From the NCBI GenBank assembly GCA_045649825.1, contig JAZRQO010000001.1, positions 31,050 to 95,049 on the forward strand: a DNA stretch of 64,000 bases. Direction: 5' to 3'. The notes under the pieces were generated by a model. That model had not been told where the DNA came from and searched no databases. It saw only the letters and a program-made list of their open reading frames with translations. Position numbers and translations under genes: made by a program. The DNA is from RGIG9115 sp045649825. GTDB taxonomy: Bacteria; Bacillota; Clostridia; UBA1381. Positions 35,487 through 42,898 of this stretch are shown in pieces (the first letter of the stretch is position 1; each line of letters opens with the position of its first letter).

Positions 35487-36344
35487 ATGAACACACAATT
35501 TCCAAGAACAAACGTTGGAGGATTATCTCTTTCCAGAATGATTATCGGAACAAACTGGCTGGCAGGCTGGAGCCATACAGGTGCAGCGGCAGATGCCATG
35601 ATACGCGAGCATCACTCATCAACCTCAACAATTAATCCTATGCTTGAAGCTTTTATGTCCTACGGTGTCGACACGGTTATGGCACCCTTCGGAATTGCAC
35701 CGGTTGTAGTAAAGGCTATAAAGGAAACTGAGCAAAAGCTTGGCAAAAAAATATATATGGTAGACACACCTAGTATCAACGTAGAAAACACAGCCGAGGG
35801 CAGACGAGCAGCTTTGGAAACAATTAGAAAAAGCCGTGAAAACGGTGCTGATTTATGCCTTATCCACCACGCTGCCTGTGAGAAGCTTGTTTCTAAGGCA
35901 ACACGCACAATCGACCGTATTGACGACTACACAAAAATGATACGTGATGAGGGAATGATACCGGGGCTTTCTGCTCATATGCCTGAGATTGTTAAATACA
36001 GCGACCTTAACGAATACGATGTTGAAACATATATTCAGATTTACAACTGTATGGGATTTCTGATGCAGGTGGAGGTTGAGTCTGTTAATAAAATCATTCA
36101 CAACGCAAAAAAGCCCGTTATGACAATAAAGCCAATGGCGGCAGGCAGATGTACACCTTTTGTAGGTCTTAACTTCTCCTGGGCAACAATCCGTGACTGC
36201 GATATGGTAACCTGCGGATGCTTCTCAGAAAAAGAAGCCTTAGAAGATATTGAAATATCCCTGGCAGCCTTAGAGCACAGACCGGCAAATCTCGGACACA
36301 GAAGCAGTCCCGTAGAAAATCAGGACGCATTCGGAAATAACTAA
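35487..36344 (+). CDS. Aldo/keto reductase-like TIM-barrel protein, uncertain role
   Basis: 285 residues, soluble. The opening FPRTNVGGLSLSRMIIGTNW resembles the start of aldo/keto reductases (VSRLGLGT-type), and the strands VDTVMAPFG, IYMVDTPS, ADLCLIHHAAC and PVMTIKPMAAGR alternate with helices as in a TIM barrel. The normal AKR tyrosine/lysine dyad could not be placed, and HH in CLIHHAAC may bind metal, so it may be a divergent, non-reductase member. AGGAGCTTGTAAT precedes the ATG. It stands alone. Confidence 0.65.
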   Translation: MNTQFPRTNVGGLSLSRMIIGTNWLAGWSHTGAAADAMIREHHSSTSTINPMLEAFMSYGVDTVMAPFGIAPVVVKAIKETEQKLGKKIYMVDTPSINVENTAEGRRAALETIRKSRENGADLCLIHHAACEKLVSKATRTIDRIDDYTKMIRDEGMIPGLSAHMPEIVKYSDLNEYDVETYIQIYNCMGFLMQVEVESVNKIIHNAKKPVMTIKPMAAGRCTPFVGLNFSWATIRDCDMVTCGCFSEKEALEDIEISLAALEHRPANLGHRSSPVENQDAFGNN

Positions 36345-36351
36345 TCATCAT

Positions 36352-36387
36352 TAAAAAAATGCAACCCCTAAAGGTTGCATTTTTTAA
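36352..36387. terminator. Bidirectional intrinsic terminator
   Basis: AAAAAATGCAACC, a CCTAAA loop and GGTTGCATTTTTT. It ends both the TIM-barrel gene and the rpmG-to-rplA operon. Confidence 0.92.
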
Positions 36388-36393
36388 TTGACA

Positions 36394-37086
36394 TTAGCCA
36401 AGCTTAGCACCGTTGATTTTGATGCCGGGGCCCATTGTAGAAGCTACTACTACGCTTCTGAGATACTGTCCCTTTGCTGCAGCGGGCTTCGCTTTAATGA
36501 TAGCATTCAAGAGAGCGTTAAAATTCTCTGCGAGCTTTTCAGCTCCGAATGAAGCCTTACCGATGGGGCAGTGAATGATATTTGTCTTATCAAGACGGTA
36601 CTCAATCTTACCTGCTTTGATTTCCTTAACAGCCTTTTCAACGTCCATTGTAACTGTTCCTGCTTTAGGTGAAGGCATAAGTCCCTTAGGACCGAGAACC
36701 TTACCGAGACGACCAACAACACCCATCATATCGGGAGTTGCGACAACAACGTCAAAATCAAACCAGTTTTCGCCCTGGATTTTTGATACCATTTCCATTT
36801 CGCCTACATAGTCTGCACCTGCAGCTGCTGCTTCGTCAGCCTTGGGACCTTTAGCGAATACGAGTACCTTAGATGTTTTACCTGTTCCGTGAGGCAATAC
36901 GATCGCGCCTCTAACCTGCTGGTCAGCATGTCTTGAGTCAACACCGAGCTTTACGTGAACTTCGATTGTTTCGTCAAACTTAGCTTTTGCAGTTTTTGTC
37001 ACGAGGTCAAGTGCTTCTGCAACCTCGTACTGTTTTGTTTTGTCGACAAGCTTTGTGCTGTCCTGATATTTCTTTCCTCTGAACAT
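36394..37086 (-). CDS. rplA: 50S ribosomal protein L1
   Basis: Forms the L1 stalk and represses its own mRNA. The start at 37086 (MFRGKKYQDSTKLVDKTKQY) follows AAGGAGGATTTAAA and gives 230 residues. Signatures: VVLPHGTGK-type IVLPHGTGKTSKVLVFAKGP, VATPDMMGVVGRLGKVLGPK and GLMPSPKAGTVT. The operon ends here: a terminator follows, and rplJ-rplL, which usually come next, are absent. Confidence 0.97.
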   Translation of the reverse strand: MFRGKKYQDSTKLVDKTKQYEVAEALDLVTKTAKAKFDETIEVHVKLGVDSRHADQQVRGAIVLPHGTGKTSKVLVFAKGPKADEAAAAGADYVGEMEMVSKIQGENWFDFDVVVATPDMMGVVGRLGKVLGPKGLMPSPKAGTVTMDVEKAVKEIKAGKIEYRLDKTNIIHCPIGKASFGAEKLAENFNALLNAIIKAKPAAAKGQYLRSVVVASTMGPGIKINGAKLG

Positions 37087-37101
37087 TTTAAATCCTCCTT
37101 T

Positions 37102-37134
37102 GTGGTCAGACAAGGTGATTATCACCTCTCCCAC
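37102..37134 (-). promoter_or_regulatory. L1-type RNA motif upstream of rplA
   Basis: On the minus strand GTGGGAG, then a hairpin with AGGTGAT/ATCACCT, then TGTCTGACCAC. The outer GTGG/CCAC pairs and the asymmetric inner loop match the motif before rplK at 37605-37633 and resemble the two-helix site that L1 binds on rRNA and on its own mRNA. Confidence 0.5.
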
Positions 37135-37153
37135 TTTCTAATAGCAGTTTAAA

Positions 37154-37579
37154 TTACTCTTCTACCAATATACCCATGCTGCGTGCAGTACCTGCAATCA
37201 TGCTCATAGCAGCTTCAAGACTTCCGGCATTAAGGTCGGGCATCTTCTGTTCTGCAATAGCCTGAAGGTCAGCTTTCTTAAGTGTAGCAACCTTATTCTT
37301 GTTAGGTACACCTGAAGCCTTCTGGAGTCCGCATGCCTTCTTAATAAGAACGGGAGCCGGCGGAGTCTTTGTGATGAAGGAGAAAGAACGGTCAGCATAA
37401 ACTGTAATAACTACAGGAATGATAAGACCTGCATCCTTCGCTGTTTTTTCGTTGAATTCCTTTGTAAACTGCATAATGTTTACACCATGCTGACCAAGTG
37501 CTGGGCCAACAGGGGGAGCCGGTGTTGCTTTGCCGGCAGGGATTTGTAATTTGATATAACCTGCAACTTTCTGAGCCAT
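37154..37579 (-). CDS. rplK: 50S ribosomal protein L11
   Basis: Part of the GTPase-associated centre. The start at 37579 (MAQKVAGYIKLQIPAGKATP) follows AAGGAGGTGCC and gives 141 residues. APPVGPALGQHGVNIMQFTK and the C-terminal AGTARSMGILVEE are diagnostic. Confidence 0.97.
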   Translation of the reverse strand: MAQKVAGYIKLQIPAGKATPAPPVGPALGQHGVNIMQFTKEFNEKTAKDAGLIIPVVITVYADRSFSFITKTPPAPVLIKKACGLQKASGVPNKNKVATLKKADLQAIAEQKMPDLNAGSLEAAMSMIAGTARSMGILVEE

Positions 37580-37604
37580 AAATGGCACCTCCTTAAAAAT
37601 ACGT

Positions 37605-37633
37605 GTGGTAATTACGGGCGTTCGCCCTCCCAC
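37605..37633 (-). promoter_or_regulatory. L1-type RNA motif upstream of rplK
   Basis: On the minus strand GTGGGAG, a GGCG-AAC-GCCC type hairpin, then GTAATTACCAC. It has the same outer pairing and loop plan as the rplA motif. L1 repression of rplK-rplA is known in bacteria; having a copy before each gene is inferred here from the match. Confidence 0.5.
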
Positions 37634-37684
37634 TGAAAAACCAGAGGGAAATATATAAACGGAAATTTTCCGCCTATAACATAA

Positions 37685-38209
37685 TTAGTCGATACGAGTA
37701 ACCTGACTCGCTTCGATCTCGAGAGAAACCTCTCTGTCGAACATATTGATTTTAGCCGTAACTTTTCTCGTTTCGGAATCAACTGTTTCGACGATACCTG
37801 AAAATCCTTCCATAGGTCCGGATTTAACAGATATTCTGTCGCCTGCGGACAGACCGATATCAGCCTGGCGTACTTTTTCAACGCCCATTTTACGAACTTC
37901 TTCGTCGCTTAGCGGAACCGGTTTTGACCCGGGGCCGACAAATCCGGTAACACCTCTTGTGTTTCTTACAATATACCAGCTTTCATCCGTCATAACCATT
38001 TTGATTACAACATAACCGGGGAAAAGCTTATGCTTAACGGTTTTAGTTGTTTCGTTTGTTGTTTCTTCAACGTCTTCAACGGGAACCTCCACGCTGTGAA
38101 TAAGATGCTGAAGACCGCGATTTTCAACGGATTTTTCGATATTTGCTTTAACCTTATTTTCGTATCCGGAATACGTGTGTGCCACGTACCATTTAGCGTC
38201 CGCTGCCAT
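37685..38209 (-). CDS. nusG: Transcription termination/antitermination factor NusG
   Basis: Binds RNA polymerase and couples it to ribosomes or Rho. 174 residues: NGN domain with WYVAHTYSGYENKVKANIEK and FPGYVVIKMVMTDESWYIVR, then the KOW domain GDRISVKSGPMEGFSGIVE. GGAAGGAGAACTTT precedes the ATG. It follows secE, as usual. Confidence 0.97.
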   Translation of the reverse strand: MAADAKWYVAHTYSGYENKVKANIEKSVENRGLQHLIHSVEVPVEDVEETTNETTKTVKHKLFPGYVVIKMVMTDESWYIVRNTRGVTGFVGPGSKPVPLSDEEVRKMGVEKVRQADIGLSAGDRISVKSGPMEGFSGIVETVDSETRKVTAKINMFDREVSLEIEASQVTRID

Positions 38210-38232
38210 AAAGTTCTCCTTCCTTTCTACTA

Positions 38233-38442
38233 TTATAACTGATTTGTTATAAGTTGGAAGAGCTTACCAAATCCGATGTCAAGCGCTGACAGGATGATGG
38301 CAACTACCGCGATGAATACTATAATAACGCCTGTGTTACGGATTAACTGTGACTTTGTAGGCCATGTAGCCTTTGCAAGTTCTGACTTTGTTTCTTTGAA
38401 GAAACCGCCGAACTTCTTATTCTTTTTTGTTGTTTCAGCCAT
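38233..38442 (-). CDS. secE: Preprotein translocase subunit SecE
   Basis: 69-residue, single-helix subunit of the SecYEG channel. The amphipathic segment FFKETKSELAKATWPTKSQL is followed by the transmembrane helix NTGVIIVFIAVVAIILSALD. It lies between rpmG and nusG, the standard order. Confidence 0.95.
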   Translation of the reverse strand: MAETTKKNKKFGGFFKETKSELAKATWPTKSQLIRNTGVIIVFIAVVAIILSALDIGFGKLFQLITNQL

Positions 38443-38482
38443 GATAACACATCCTTACTTTTTAAATTCCATCCGAGCGGGA

Positions 38483-38632
38483 TTATTTTGTTTCCTTATG
38501 GAGCGTATGCTTCTTGCAGAATCTGCAGTACTTGTTCATCTCCAGTCTGTCGGGGTCGTTCTTCTTGTTCTTCATTGTGTCGTAGTTTCTCTGCTTACAC
38601 TCTGTACAAGCAAGTGTGATTTTTACTCTCAT
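38483..38632 (-). CDS. rpmG: 50S ribosomal protein L33
   Basis: 49 residues, read from the minus strand as MRVKITLACTECKQRNYDTM, then a Lys/Asn-rich middle and MNKYCRFCKKHTLHKE. Two CxxC pairs give the zinc-binding form of L33. It precedes secE-nusG, as in most Firmicutes. GGAGGTGTAACTA precedes the ATG. Confidence 0.96.
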   Translation of the reverse strand: MRVKITLACTECKQRNYDTMKNKKNDPDRLEMNKYCRFCKKHTLHKETK

Positions 38633-38718
38633 TAGTTACACCTCCATAACCTTGCTATCATTAAAAATTCTGACTCTCTTTTTTTACACACAAAAAAAAG
38701 AGCCCTAACGCACGAATA

Positions 38719-38747
38719 ATTATAACATCAGGGGGAGTGCTTGTCAA
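38719..38747 (-). promoter_or_regulatory. Sigma-A promoter for rpmG-secE-nusG-rplK-rplA
   Basis: TTGACA-17-TATAAT on the minus strand, about 87 bp before rpmG. The leader then contains CTCTTTTTTT and its complement AAAAAAAGAG, a weak hairpin. Confidence 0.75.
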
Positions 38748-38877
38748 GCATTTTTAAAATATTTTTGGTTTATAGGTGATTATTATCATAAAATTCGTCG
38801 TTTTTACCTATATAATACTGTAAAACTACCACAAAAACACTATTTTTACATATCTGTGGGCTTTTTGGTATTATCCT

Positions 38878-38906
38878 TTGACAATCCATTTTAAGTATGA
38901 TATACT
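38878..38906 (+). promoter_or_regulatory. Sigma-A promoter for SemiSWEET-like gene
   Basis: TTGACA-17-TATACT, 32 bp before the start codon at 38939. Confidence 0.7.
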
Positions 38907-38938
38907 TTGTGCAAACAAAGGAAAGGTAGTTATTAACC

Positions 38939-39229
38939 ATGTCAGAATTACTTGAAATTTTAATGATTGTGAGCTTCGGATGTTCATGGCCGCTGAATGT
39001 TATGAAATCATATAAAGCAAGAACTACAAAAGGAAAGAGCCTCTCATTTCTCTGCCTTATATTCTTCGGATACATAGCAGGTATTGCTTCTAAATTCACA
39101 AATGAAGCATATATGGCGGCATTTTCGGAGAAGTGGTATGTGCTTTTCTTCTACTGCCTCAACCTTATTATGGTAGGTGTTGACCTCTGCCTCTATTACA
39201 GAAACTATATGCTTGATAAACAAAAATAA
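38939..39229 (+). CDS. SemiSWEET / PQ-loop-like small membrane protein
   Basis: 96 residues forming three transmembrane helices, the single three-helix unit of bacterial SemiSWEET transporters, which dimerise to move sugars. The first helix LLEILMIVSFGCSWPLNVMK followed by KSYKARTTKGKSLSFLCLIF matches the PQ-loop plan (Trp-Pro in place of Pro-Gln). GGAAAGGTAG precedes the ATG. Substrate unknown; some members are not sugar carriers. Confidence 0.75.
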   Translation: MSELLEILMIVSFGCSWPLNVMKSYKARTTKGKSLSFLCLIFFGYIAGIASKFTNEAYMAAFSEKWYVLFFYCLNLIMVGVDLCLYYRNYMLDKQK

Positions 39230-39233
39230 TCAG

Positions 39234-39274
39234 CAGGCTTTGGGAAGAGCATATTTCCCGAAGCCTGTTTTTTT
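39234..39274 (+). terminator. Intrinsic terminator after SemiSWEET-like gene
   Basis: CAGGCTTTGGGAA, a loop and TTCCCGAAGCCTG followed by TTTTTTT. Confidence 0.92.
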
Positions 39275-39304
39275 CATTGTTTACACAATATTTACAAAAA
39301 ACCA

Positions 39305-39333
39305 TTGACGGGCTTCGGCTTAGGTGGTAGAAT
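39305..39333 (+). promoter_or_regulatory. Sigma-A type promoter before zinc-ribbon gene
   Basis: TTGACG-17-TAGAAT, 35 bp before the ATG at 39369; likely drives the four-gene run up to 42029. Confidence 0.65.
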
Positions 39334-39368
39334 AAAGAAAGAACTAAAATCCGAGAGGAGTAACATAT

Positions 39369-40163
39369 ATGAGAAGCTGTATATACTGCGGACGCGACCT
39401 TGAAAAAGGGGAAAAATGCACCTGTACCGGCAGCATAAATGCACGCCGTGCTAAGGAAAATTCCGAAGCTCACGCATATACCAACACCGACACGGGCAGC
39501 ACAAACGGAGGCTGGCAGGAAAACACCTACCGCACGGGCTACACTCAGAAAAAGAAACGTAAGTTCAGCTTTAAAAAGCCGAATTTCAAAAAGCCCGAGT
39601 TTAAGAAAAATGCAAAAGAAGTAACGGGATTTACAAAAATGTTTATCCACGACCCCGTAAACTCTGTTTCAAATCCGGGATTTCTGAAGCCTGTGCAGAT
39701 TGTTCTGATAATTATTGCGACCGCTGTGTTTGTATCCCTTTGCGGATTTTTTATCGGCTCACGGTTTATGCCCATTATATACAACATAAAAAGCCTTTTA
39801 AAATATACGCTCTCAGGCACTTTTACGGCAATCTTGCTTGAAATGGGCTTTATACTTGTGCTTTATCTTATAAACAGATTTATGCTTAGACGAAAAGTAG
39901 CATTTATGACCTTTGCCCAGCGGCCTGTTGCAGCGCTTATTCCTCTTATGCTGTTTGCACTCCTCGGCTCACTCCTGAGCTTTTTTGCAATACCCTCAAC
40001 CATTATGCTTCTGCTTACGGGATTTGTCCTTAACATAATCCTTACCTATGAAGCAATGCGTAGCGAATGGAGCTTTATGTCTGCTTCAAGAGCTATGTAT
40101 ACACTGGGCATAGCATACTTTATATTCTTTATTGTAGTATTTAATATTTTAAGGCTTTATTGA
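39369..40163 (+). CDS. Zinc-ribbon membrane protein of unknown function
   Basis: 264 residues. An N-terminal half zinc ribbon (CIYCGRDLEKGEKCTC) is followed by a Ser/Thr/Asn-rich stretch and a strongly basic repeat (KKPNFKKPEFKKN), then about five transmembrane helices from LKPVQIVLIIIATAVFVSLC to the end. This plan resembles the zinc-ribbon plus Yip1-like membrane proteins of Clostridia, with no proven function. It overlaps or abuts trmN6 downstream. Confidence 0.7.
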   Translation: MRSCIYCGRDLEKGEKCTCTGSINARRAKENSEAHAYTNTDTGSTNGGWQENTYRTGYTQKKKRKFSFKKPNFKKPEFKKNAKEVTGFTKMFIHDPVNSVSNPGFLKPVQIVLIIIATAVFVSLCGFFIGSRFMPIIYNIKSLLKYTLSGTFTAILLEMGFILVLYLINRFMLRRKVAFMTFAQRPVAALIPLMLFALLGSLLSFFAIPSTIMLLLTGFVLNIILTYEAMRSEWSFMSASRAMYTLGIAYFIFFIVVFNILRLY

Positions 40164-40165
40164 TT

Positions 40166-40888
40166 ATGGAAAATGAATTTATATCCGACCTTCAAAGAGG
40201 CGGACTTGTTATAATACAGAAAAAAGACGGCTTCAGGTTTGGAACAGACGCTGTGCTTCTTTCGGATTTCAGCAAAGGCATCAGAAGCCGCCGCACCCTT
40301 GATTTATGTACGGGAAGCGGCATAGTTCCACTTCTCCTTTATGCCAAAACAAGTACGGAGTATATTTGCGGCGTAGAAATTCAGCCTGAGATTGCAGATA
40401 TGGCAAAGCGTTCCGTGGAACTTAACAAAATAGGCGAAAGAGTGGAGATTTTATGTGAGGACCTTAAAAGCCTTACGCTCCCGAAGCACAGCTTTGACCT
40501 TGTAACGGTAAATCCGCCTTATATGAAAGCGGGAAAAGGAATAACAAACGAATTTGACACGGTAACAATATCCCGTCACGAAACCTTGTGCTGCCTTGAT
40601 GATGTTATAAAGGCTGCAAGTGAAATGCTTCGTGATAAGGGGCATTTTGTAATGGTACACCGTCCCTCACGGCTTGCAGACGCAATCTGCACAATGCGTA
40701 AGTACGGAATAGAGCCTAAAAGGCTTCGGATGGTTCATTCGAACGAGAACAAAGAGCCGTCCTTATTCCTTATAGACGGCGCTCTTCACGGCGGTGAAGA
40801 GCTTAAAATTCTTCCTCCTCTTATTATGACTGCCAAAGGCGGCGGCGAGAGCGAGGAGCTTAAACAAATTTACGGAAGAGAGATGTGA
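40166..40888 (+). CDS. trmN6: tRNA1(Val) A37 N6-methyltransferase-like (TrmN6/YfiC)
   Basis: 240 residues from ATG 40166, two bases after the stop of the preceding gene. SAM-binding motif I is in LDLCTGSGIVPLLLYAKT and the catalytic VNPPY motif is present, as in N6-adenine methyltransferases of the YfiC group. Motif QKKDGFRFGTDAVLLSDF is also typical. The ribosome binding site is weak (AAGG), fitting translation coupled to the upstream gene. Confidence 0.88.
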   Translation: MENEFISDLQRGGLVIIQKKDGFRFGTDAVLLSDFSKGIRSRRTLDLCTGSGIVPLLLYAKTSTEYICGVEIQPEIADMAKRSVELNKIGERVEILCEDLKSLTLPKHSFDLVTVNPPYMKAGKGITNEFDTVTISRHETLCCLDDVIKAASEMLRDKGHFVMVHRPSRLADAICTMRKYGIEPKRLRMVHSNENKEPSLFLIDGALHGGEELKILPPLIMTAKGGGESEELKQIYGREM

Positions 40889-41745
40889 GTATTTTGAGCG
40901 AAAAAGGTACATTATATCTTTGTGCCACACCCATAGGCAATCTTGGCGACGTTTCGGCACGGTTTCTTGAGGTGTTCAGAAGCGTTGACCTTATTGCGGC
41001 GGAGGACACTCGGCAGACCTTGAAGCTTCTTAATTATTTTGATATAAAAAAACAGCTTACAAGCTATCACGAGCATAACAAAATCGAAAAAGGCGAATAT
41101 ATCTGCTCCCTTTTGGAAGAGGGAAAGAACGTGGCACTTGTATCCGACGCGGGTACGCCTGCAATATCGGACCCCGGTGAGGATTTAGTACGTATGTGTA
41201 TAGAAAAAGACTTACACGTTACATCCGTTCCCGGTCCCGTTGCGCTTATAAACGCACTGATACTGTCGGGGCTTTCCACAAAGCGGTTTGCCTTTGAGGG
41301 ATTTTTGTCGGTAAACAAGCGTCACAGAATTGAACACCTGAAATCAGTGGCACACGACACACACACCCTTATATTCTACGAAGCCCCTCATAAGCTTAAA
41401 TATACCATAAATGATATGCTCGAAATCCTGGGCAACAGAAAAATAGCCCTTGTCCGCGAGCTTACAAAGCTTCACGAAGAGGTTACGCGAACAACTCTTG
41501 AAGCTGCGGCAAAGCACTTTGAGGAAAACAACCCCAGGGGCGAGTACGTTATTGTGATAGAAGGTGCATCAGAGCCGGAAGAGGTGGAAAACTTCTGGGA
41601 TAATATGAGTGTTTGTGAACACGTGGAATATTATGTAAACCAAGGCAAGTCAGACAAGGAAGCAATCAAACAGGCAGCAACGGACAGAGGCGTGCCAAAG
41701 CGTGAGATATATGATGAGTACCACGGAATAGAAAGAGGATTATAA
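40885..41745 (+). CDS. rsmI: 16S rRNA C1402 2'-O-methyltransferase RsmI
   Basis: 286 residues. GTLYLCATPIGNLGDVSARF opens the protein, followed by AAEDTRQTLKLLNYF, VSDAGTPAISDPGEDLV and HTLIFYEAPHKL, all RsmI marks. The GTG start overlaps the trmN6 stop; a TTG nine bases later is the alternative. The C-terminal helical extension ends KREIYDEYHGI. Confidence 0.94.
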   Translation: MSILSEKGTLYLCATPIGNLGDVSARFLEVFRSVDLIAAEDTRQTLKLLNYFDIKKQLTSYHEHNKIEKGEYICSLLEEGKNVALVSDAGTPAISDPGEDLVRMCIEKDLHVTSVPGPVALINALILSGLSTKRFAFEGFLSVNKRHRIEHLKSVAHDTHTLIFYEAPHKLKYTINDMLEILGNRKIALVRELTKLHEEVTRTTLEAAAKHFEENNPRGEYVIVIEGASEPEEVENFWDNMSVCEHVEYYVNQGKSDKEAIKQAATDRGVPKREIYDEYHGIERGL

Positions 41746-41747
41746 AT

Positions 41748-42029
41748 ATGAAAAAGCCTTTAAAAATACTTGCTTTATCTGCCGCAGCCATTCTTGGTGC
41801 AAAAGCGGTAAAGGATTCGGGAATAGTTGATAAAATCCTGTACAAAAAGGAATATGAAGCGGCAAAGCGATATATAAACGCACATCACCCACACTCACGT
41901 TTTACCAATCTTGAAAAAACGGATACAGGATTTGTTTGCGTGGTTACCAAGCCCGACAGCAAAAAAATTGCCCTCACTATGACAAAAGCAAGCGAAGGCG
42001 TGTATGTGTTTTCCGAAAAGATACTTTGA
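41748..42029 (+). CDS. Small hypothetical protein, 93 aa, N-terminal hydrophobic helix
   Basis: Starts at ATG 41748, two bases after the rsmI stop, with AGAGGATTATAAAT ahead. The first 20 residues (MKKPLKILALSAAAILGAKA) form a short hydrophobic helix, possibly a membrane anchor; the rest is a small alpha/beta domain (VCVVTKPDSKKIALTMTKAS). No family recognised. It ends the zinc-ribbon/trmN6/rsmI transcript. Confidence 0.65.
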   Translation: MKKPLKILALSAAAILGAKAVKDSGIVDKILYKKEYEAAKRYINAHHPHSRFTNLEKTDTGFVCVVTKPDSKKIALTMTKASEGVYVFSEKIL

Positions 42030-42033
42030 TATT

Positions 42034-42070
42034 CAAATGCCCGTGGCGATGAAATTGCCACGGGCATTTG
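42034..42070. terminator. Bidirectional intrinsic terminator
   Basis: AAATGCCCGTGGC, a short loop and GCCACGGGCATTT. It separates the plus-strand 93-aa gene from the convergent spoVM; T-runs are short on both sides. Confidence 0.75.
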
Positions 42071-42072
42071 GA

Positions 42073-42141
42073 TTACATTTTGAATATGCTCTTTACTATT
42101 CCTGCGAGAGATTTTGGAAGCTTGAATACTCTGATAGTCAT
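42073..42141 (-). CDS. spoVM: Stage V sporulation protein SpoVM (22 aa)
   Basis: A 22-codon gene reading MTIRVFKLPKSLAGIVKSIF followed by KM. It matches the B. subtilis SpoVM pattern (KLPK followed by GIV), an amphipathic helix that senses the convex forespore membrane and anchors the SpoIVA coat layer. The start at 42141 follows AAAGGATAGGGGTAAT. It lies 18 bp after a small membrane protein gene on the same strand, with a possible mother-cell sigma promoter further upstream. Its presence argues that the organism can sporulate. Confidence 0.88.
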   Translation of the reverse strand: MTIRVFKLPKSLAGIVKSIFKM

Positions 42142-42159
42142 ATTACCCCTATCCTTTCT

Positions 42160-42345
42160 TTAAAATTTGAACAAACAGAACCATGCCAGCATCAGAAGAA
42201 GCACAGTTTCCAGGGCTGCTATAAATGCCACGGGCAAAAACAAGCCTGCCAGAGTTCCCACACAGAATGAGAATATGAAAATTCCCGAAATCTTTGCCGT
42301 CAGCATTATAGGATTCCGCTTGAGAAAACATTTTAAATTAGCCAT
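42160..42345 (-). CDS. Small membrane protein upstream of spoVM
   Basis: 61 residues from ATG 42345, 6 nt after AAGGGGTG. A basic start (MANLKCFLKRNPIM) leads to two hydrophobic segments, GIFIFSFCVGTLAGLFLP and ALETVLLLMLAWFCLFKF. No family recognised. Its tight spacing to spoVM suggests joint expression in sporulation. Confidence 0.6.
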   Translation of the reverse strand: MANLKCFLKRNPIMLTAKISGIFIFSFCVGTLAGLFLPVAFIAALETVLLLMLAWFCLFKF

Positions 42346-42367
42346 ATGTAACACCCCTTTTATGGTA

Positions 42368-42394
42368 TATACTATGCATTTTCTAATAAGGTGT
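42368..42394 (-). promoter_or_regulatory. Possible mother-cell sigma (SigE/SigK) promoter
   Basis: On the minus strand AC, 16 nt, then CATAGTATA, matching the SigK consensus (AC-N16-CATANNNTA) and the -10 of SigE. Short motifs of this kind arise by chance, so support comes mainly from spoVM downstream. Confidence 0.4.
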
Positions 42395-42474
42395 TACAGA
42401 ATGAATAATTTTTTTCACGGCTCCCTTTTTTAAACCAAATTATATTTCAGTTGCGAAAACTGTCAAAAAACATA

Positions 42475-42503
42475 TTGACAAATTATTTTTTATGTGTTAC
42501 AAT
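42475..42503 (+). promoter_or_regulatory. Sigma-A promoter for T-box transcript
   Basis: TTGACA-17-TACAAT just before the T-box leader. Confidence 0.75.
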
Positions 42504-42509
42504 GTGCTT

Positions 42510-42786
42510 TAATAGCGATGAACGGAAACAAGTAGGCTTTGGATGGAGCTGAGAGAAGCGGCGGGTGGTGCGAGCCGTAATCCTGAATCTGACTGAATAC
42601 AGTCCGGGAGCTGCAAAGGAGAAATAGCAGTAAACTTTGTCGGGTGTGCCCGTTACAGCACAGGGGTATATGGAGGTGGTTTTACCATGTACTCACAGAG
42701 GCAATCACTGTGAGGTGATTGTGAACCGAGGTGGTATCACGGATTTTTTTCCGTCCCCGGATTTTTCTTCCGAGGACGGTTTTTTA
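42510..42786 (+). promoter_or_regulatory. T-box leader (tRNA-sensing riboswitch)
   Basis: Stem I is marked by AGTA at 42531-42534, GAGAGAAGCGG and GGTGCGAGCCG; the T-box sequence GAGGTGGTATCACGG is at 42728-42742; the terminator CCGTCC with GGACGG followed by TTTTTT ends at 42786. Uncharged tRNA would pair with GTGGT-region bases and allow read-through into the symporter and acyl-CoA synthetase. The specifier is not settled: around GAAATAGCAG (42621-42630) either ATA (Ile) or AGC (Ser) could be the codon. Confidence 0.9.
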
Positions 42787-42898
42787 TTGCCCCCGTCCTT
42801 TTGAAAGGGACGAAAAAATAGTGCAGAACATACAGTCTGTCATTTTTTACATCCCGTCGTGAAGAAGCAAAACTGACTATAAGAAAGGATGATTAAAA

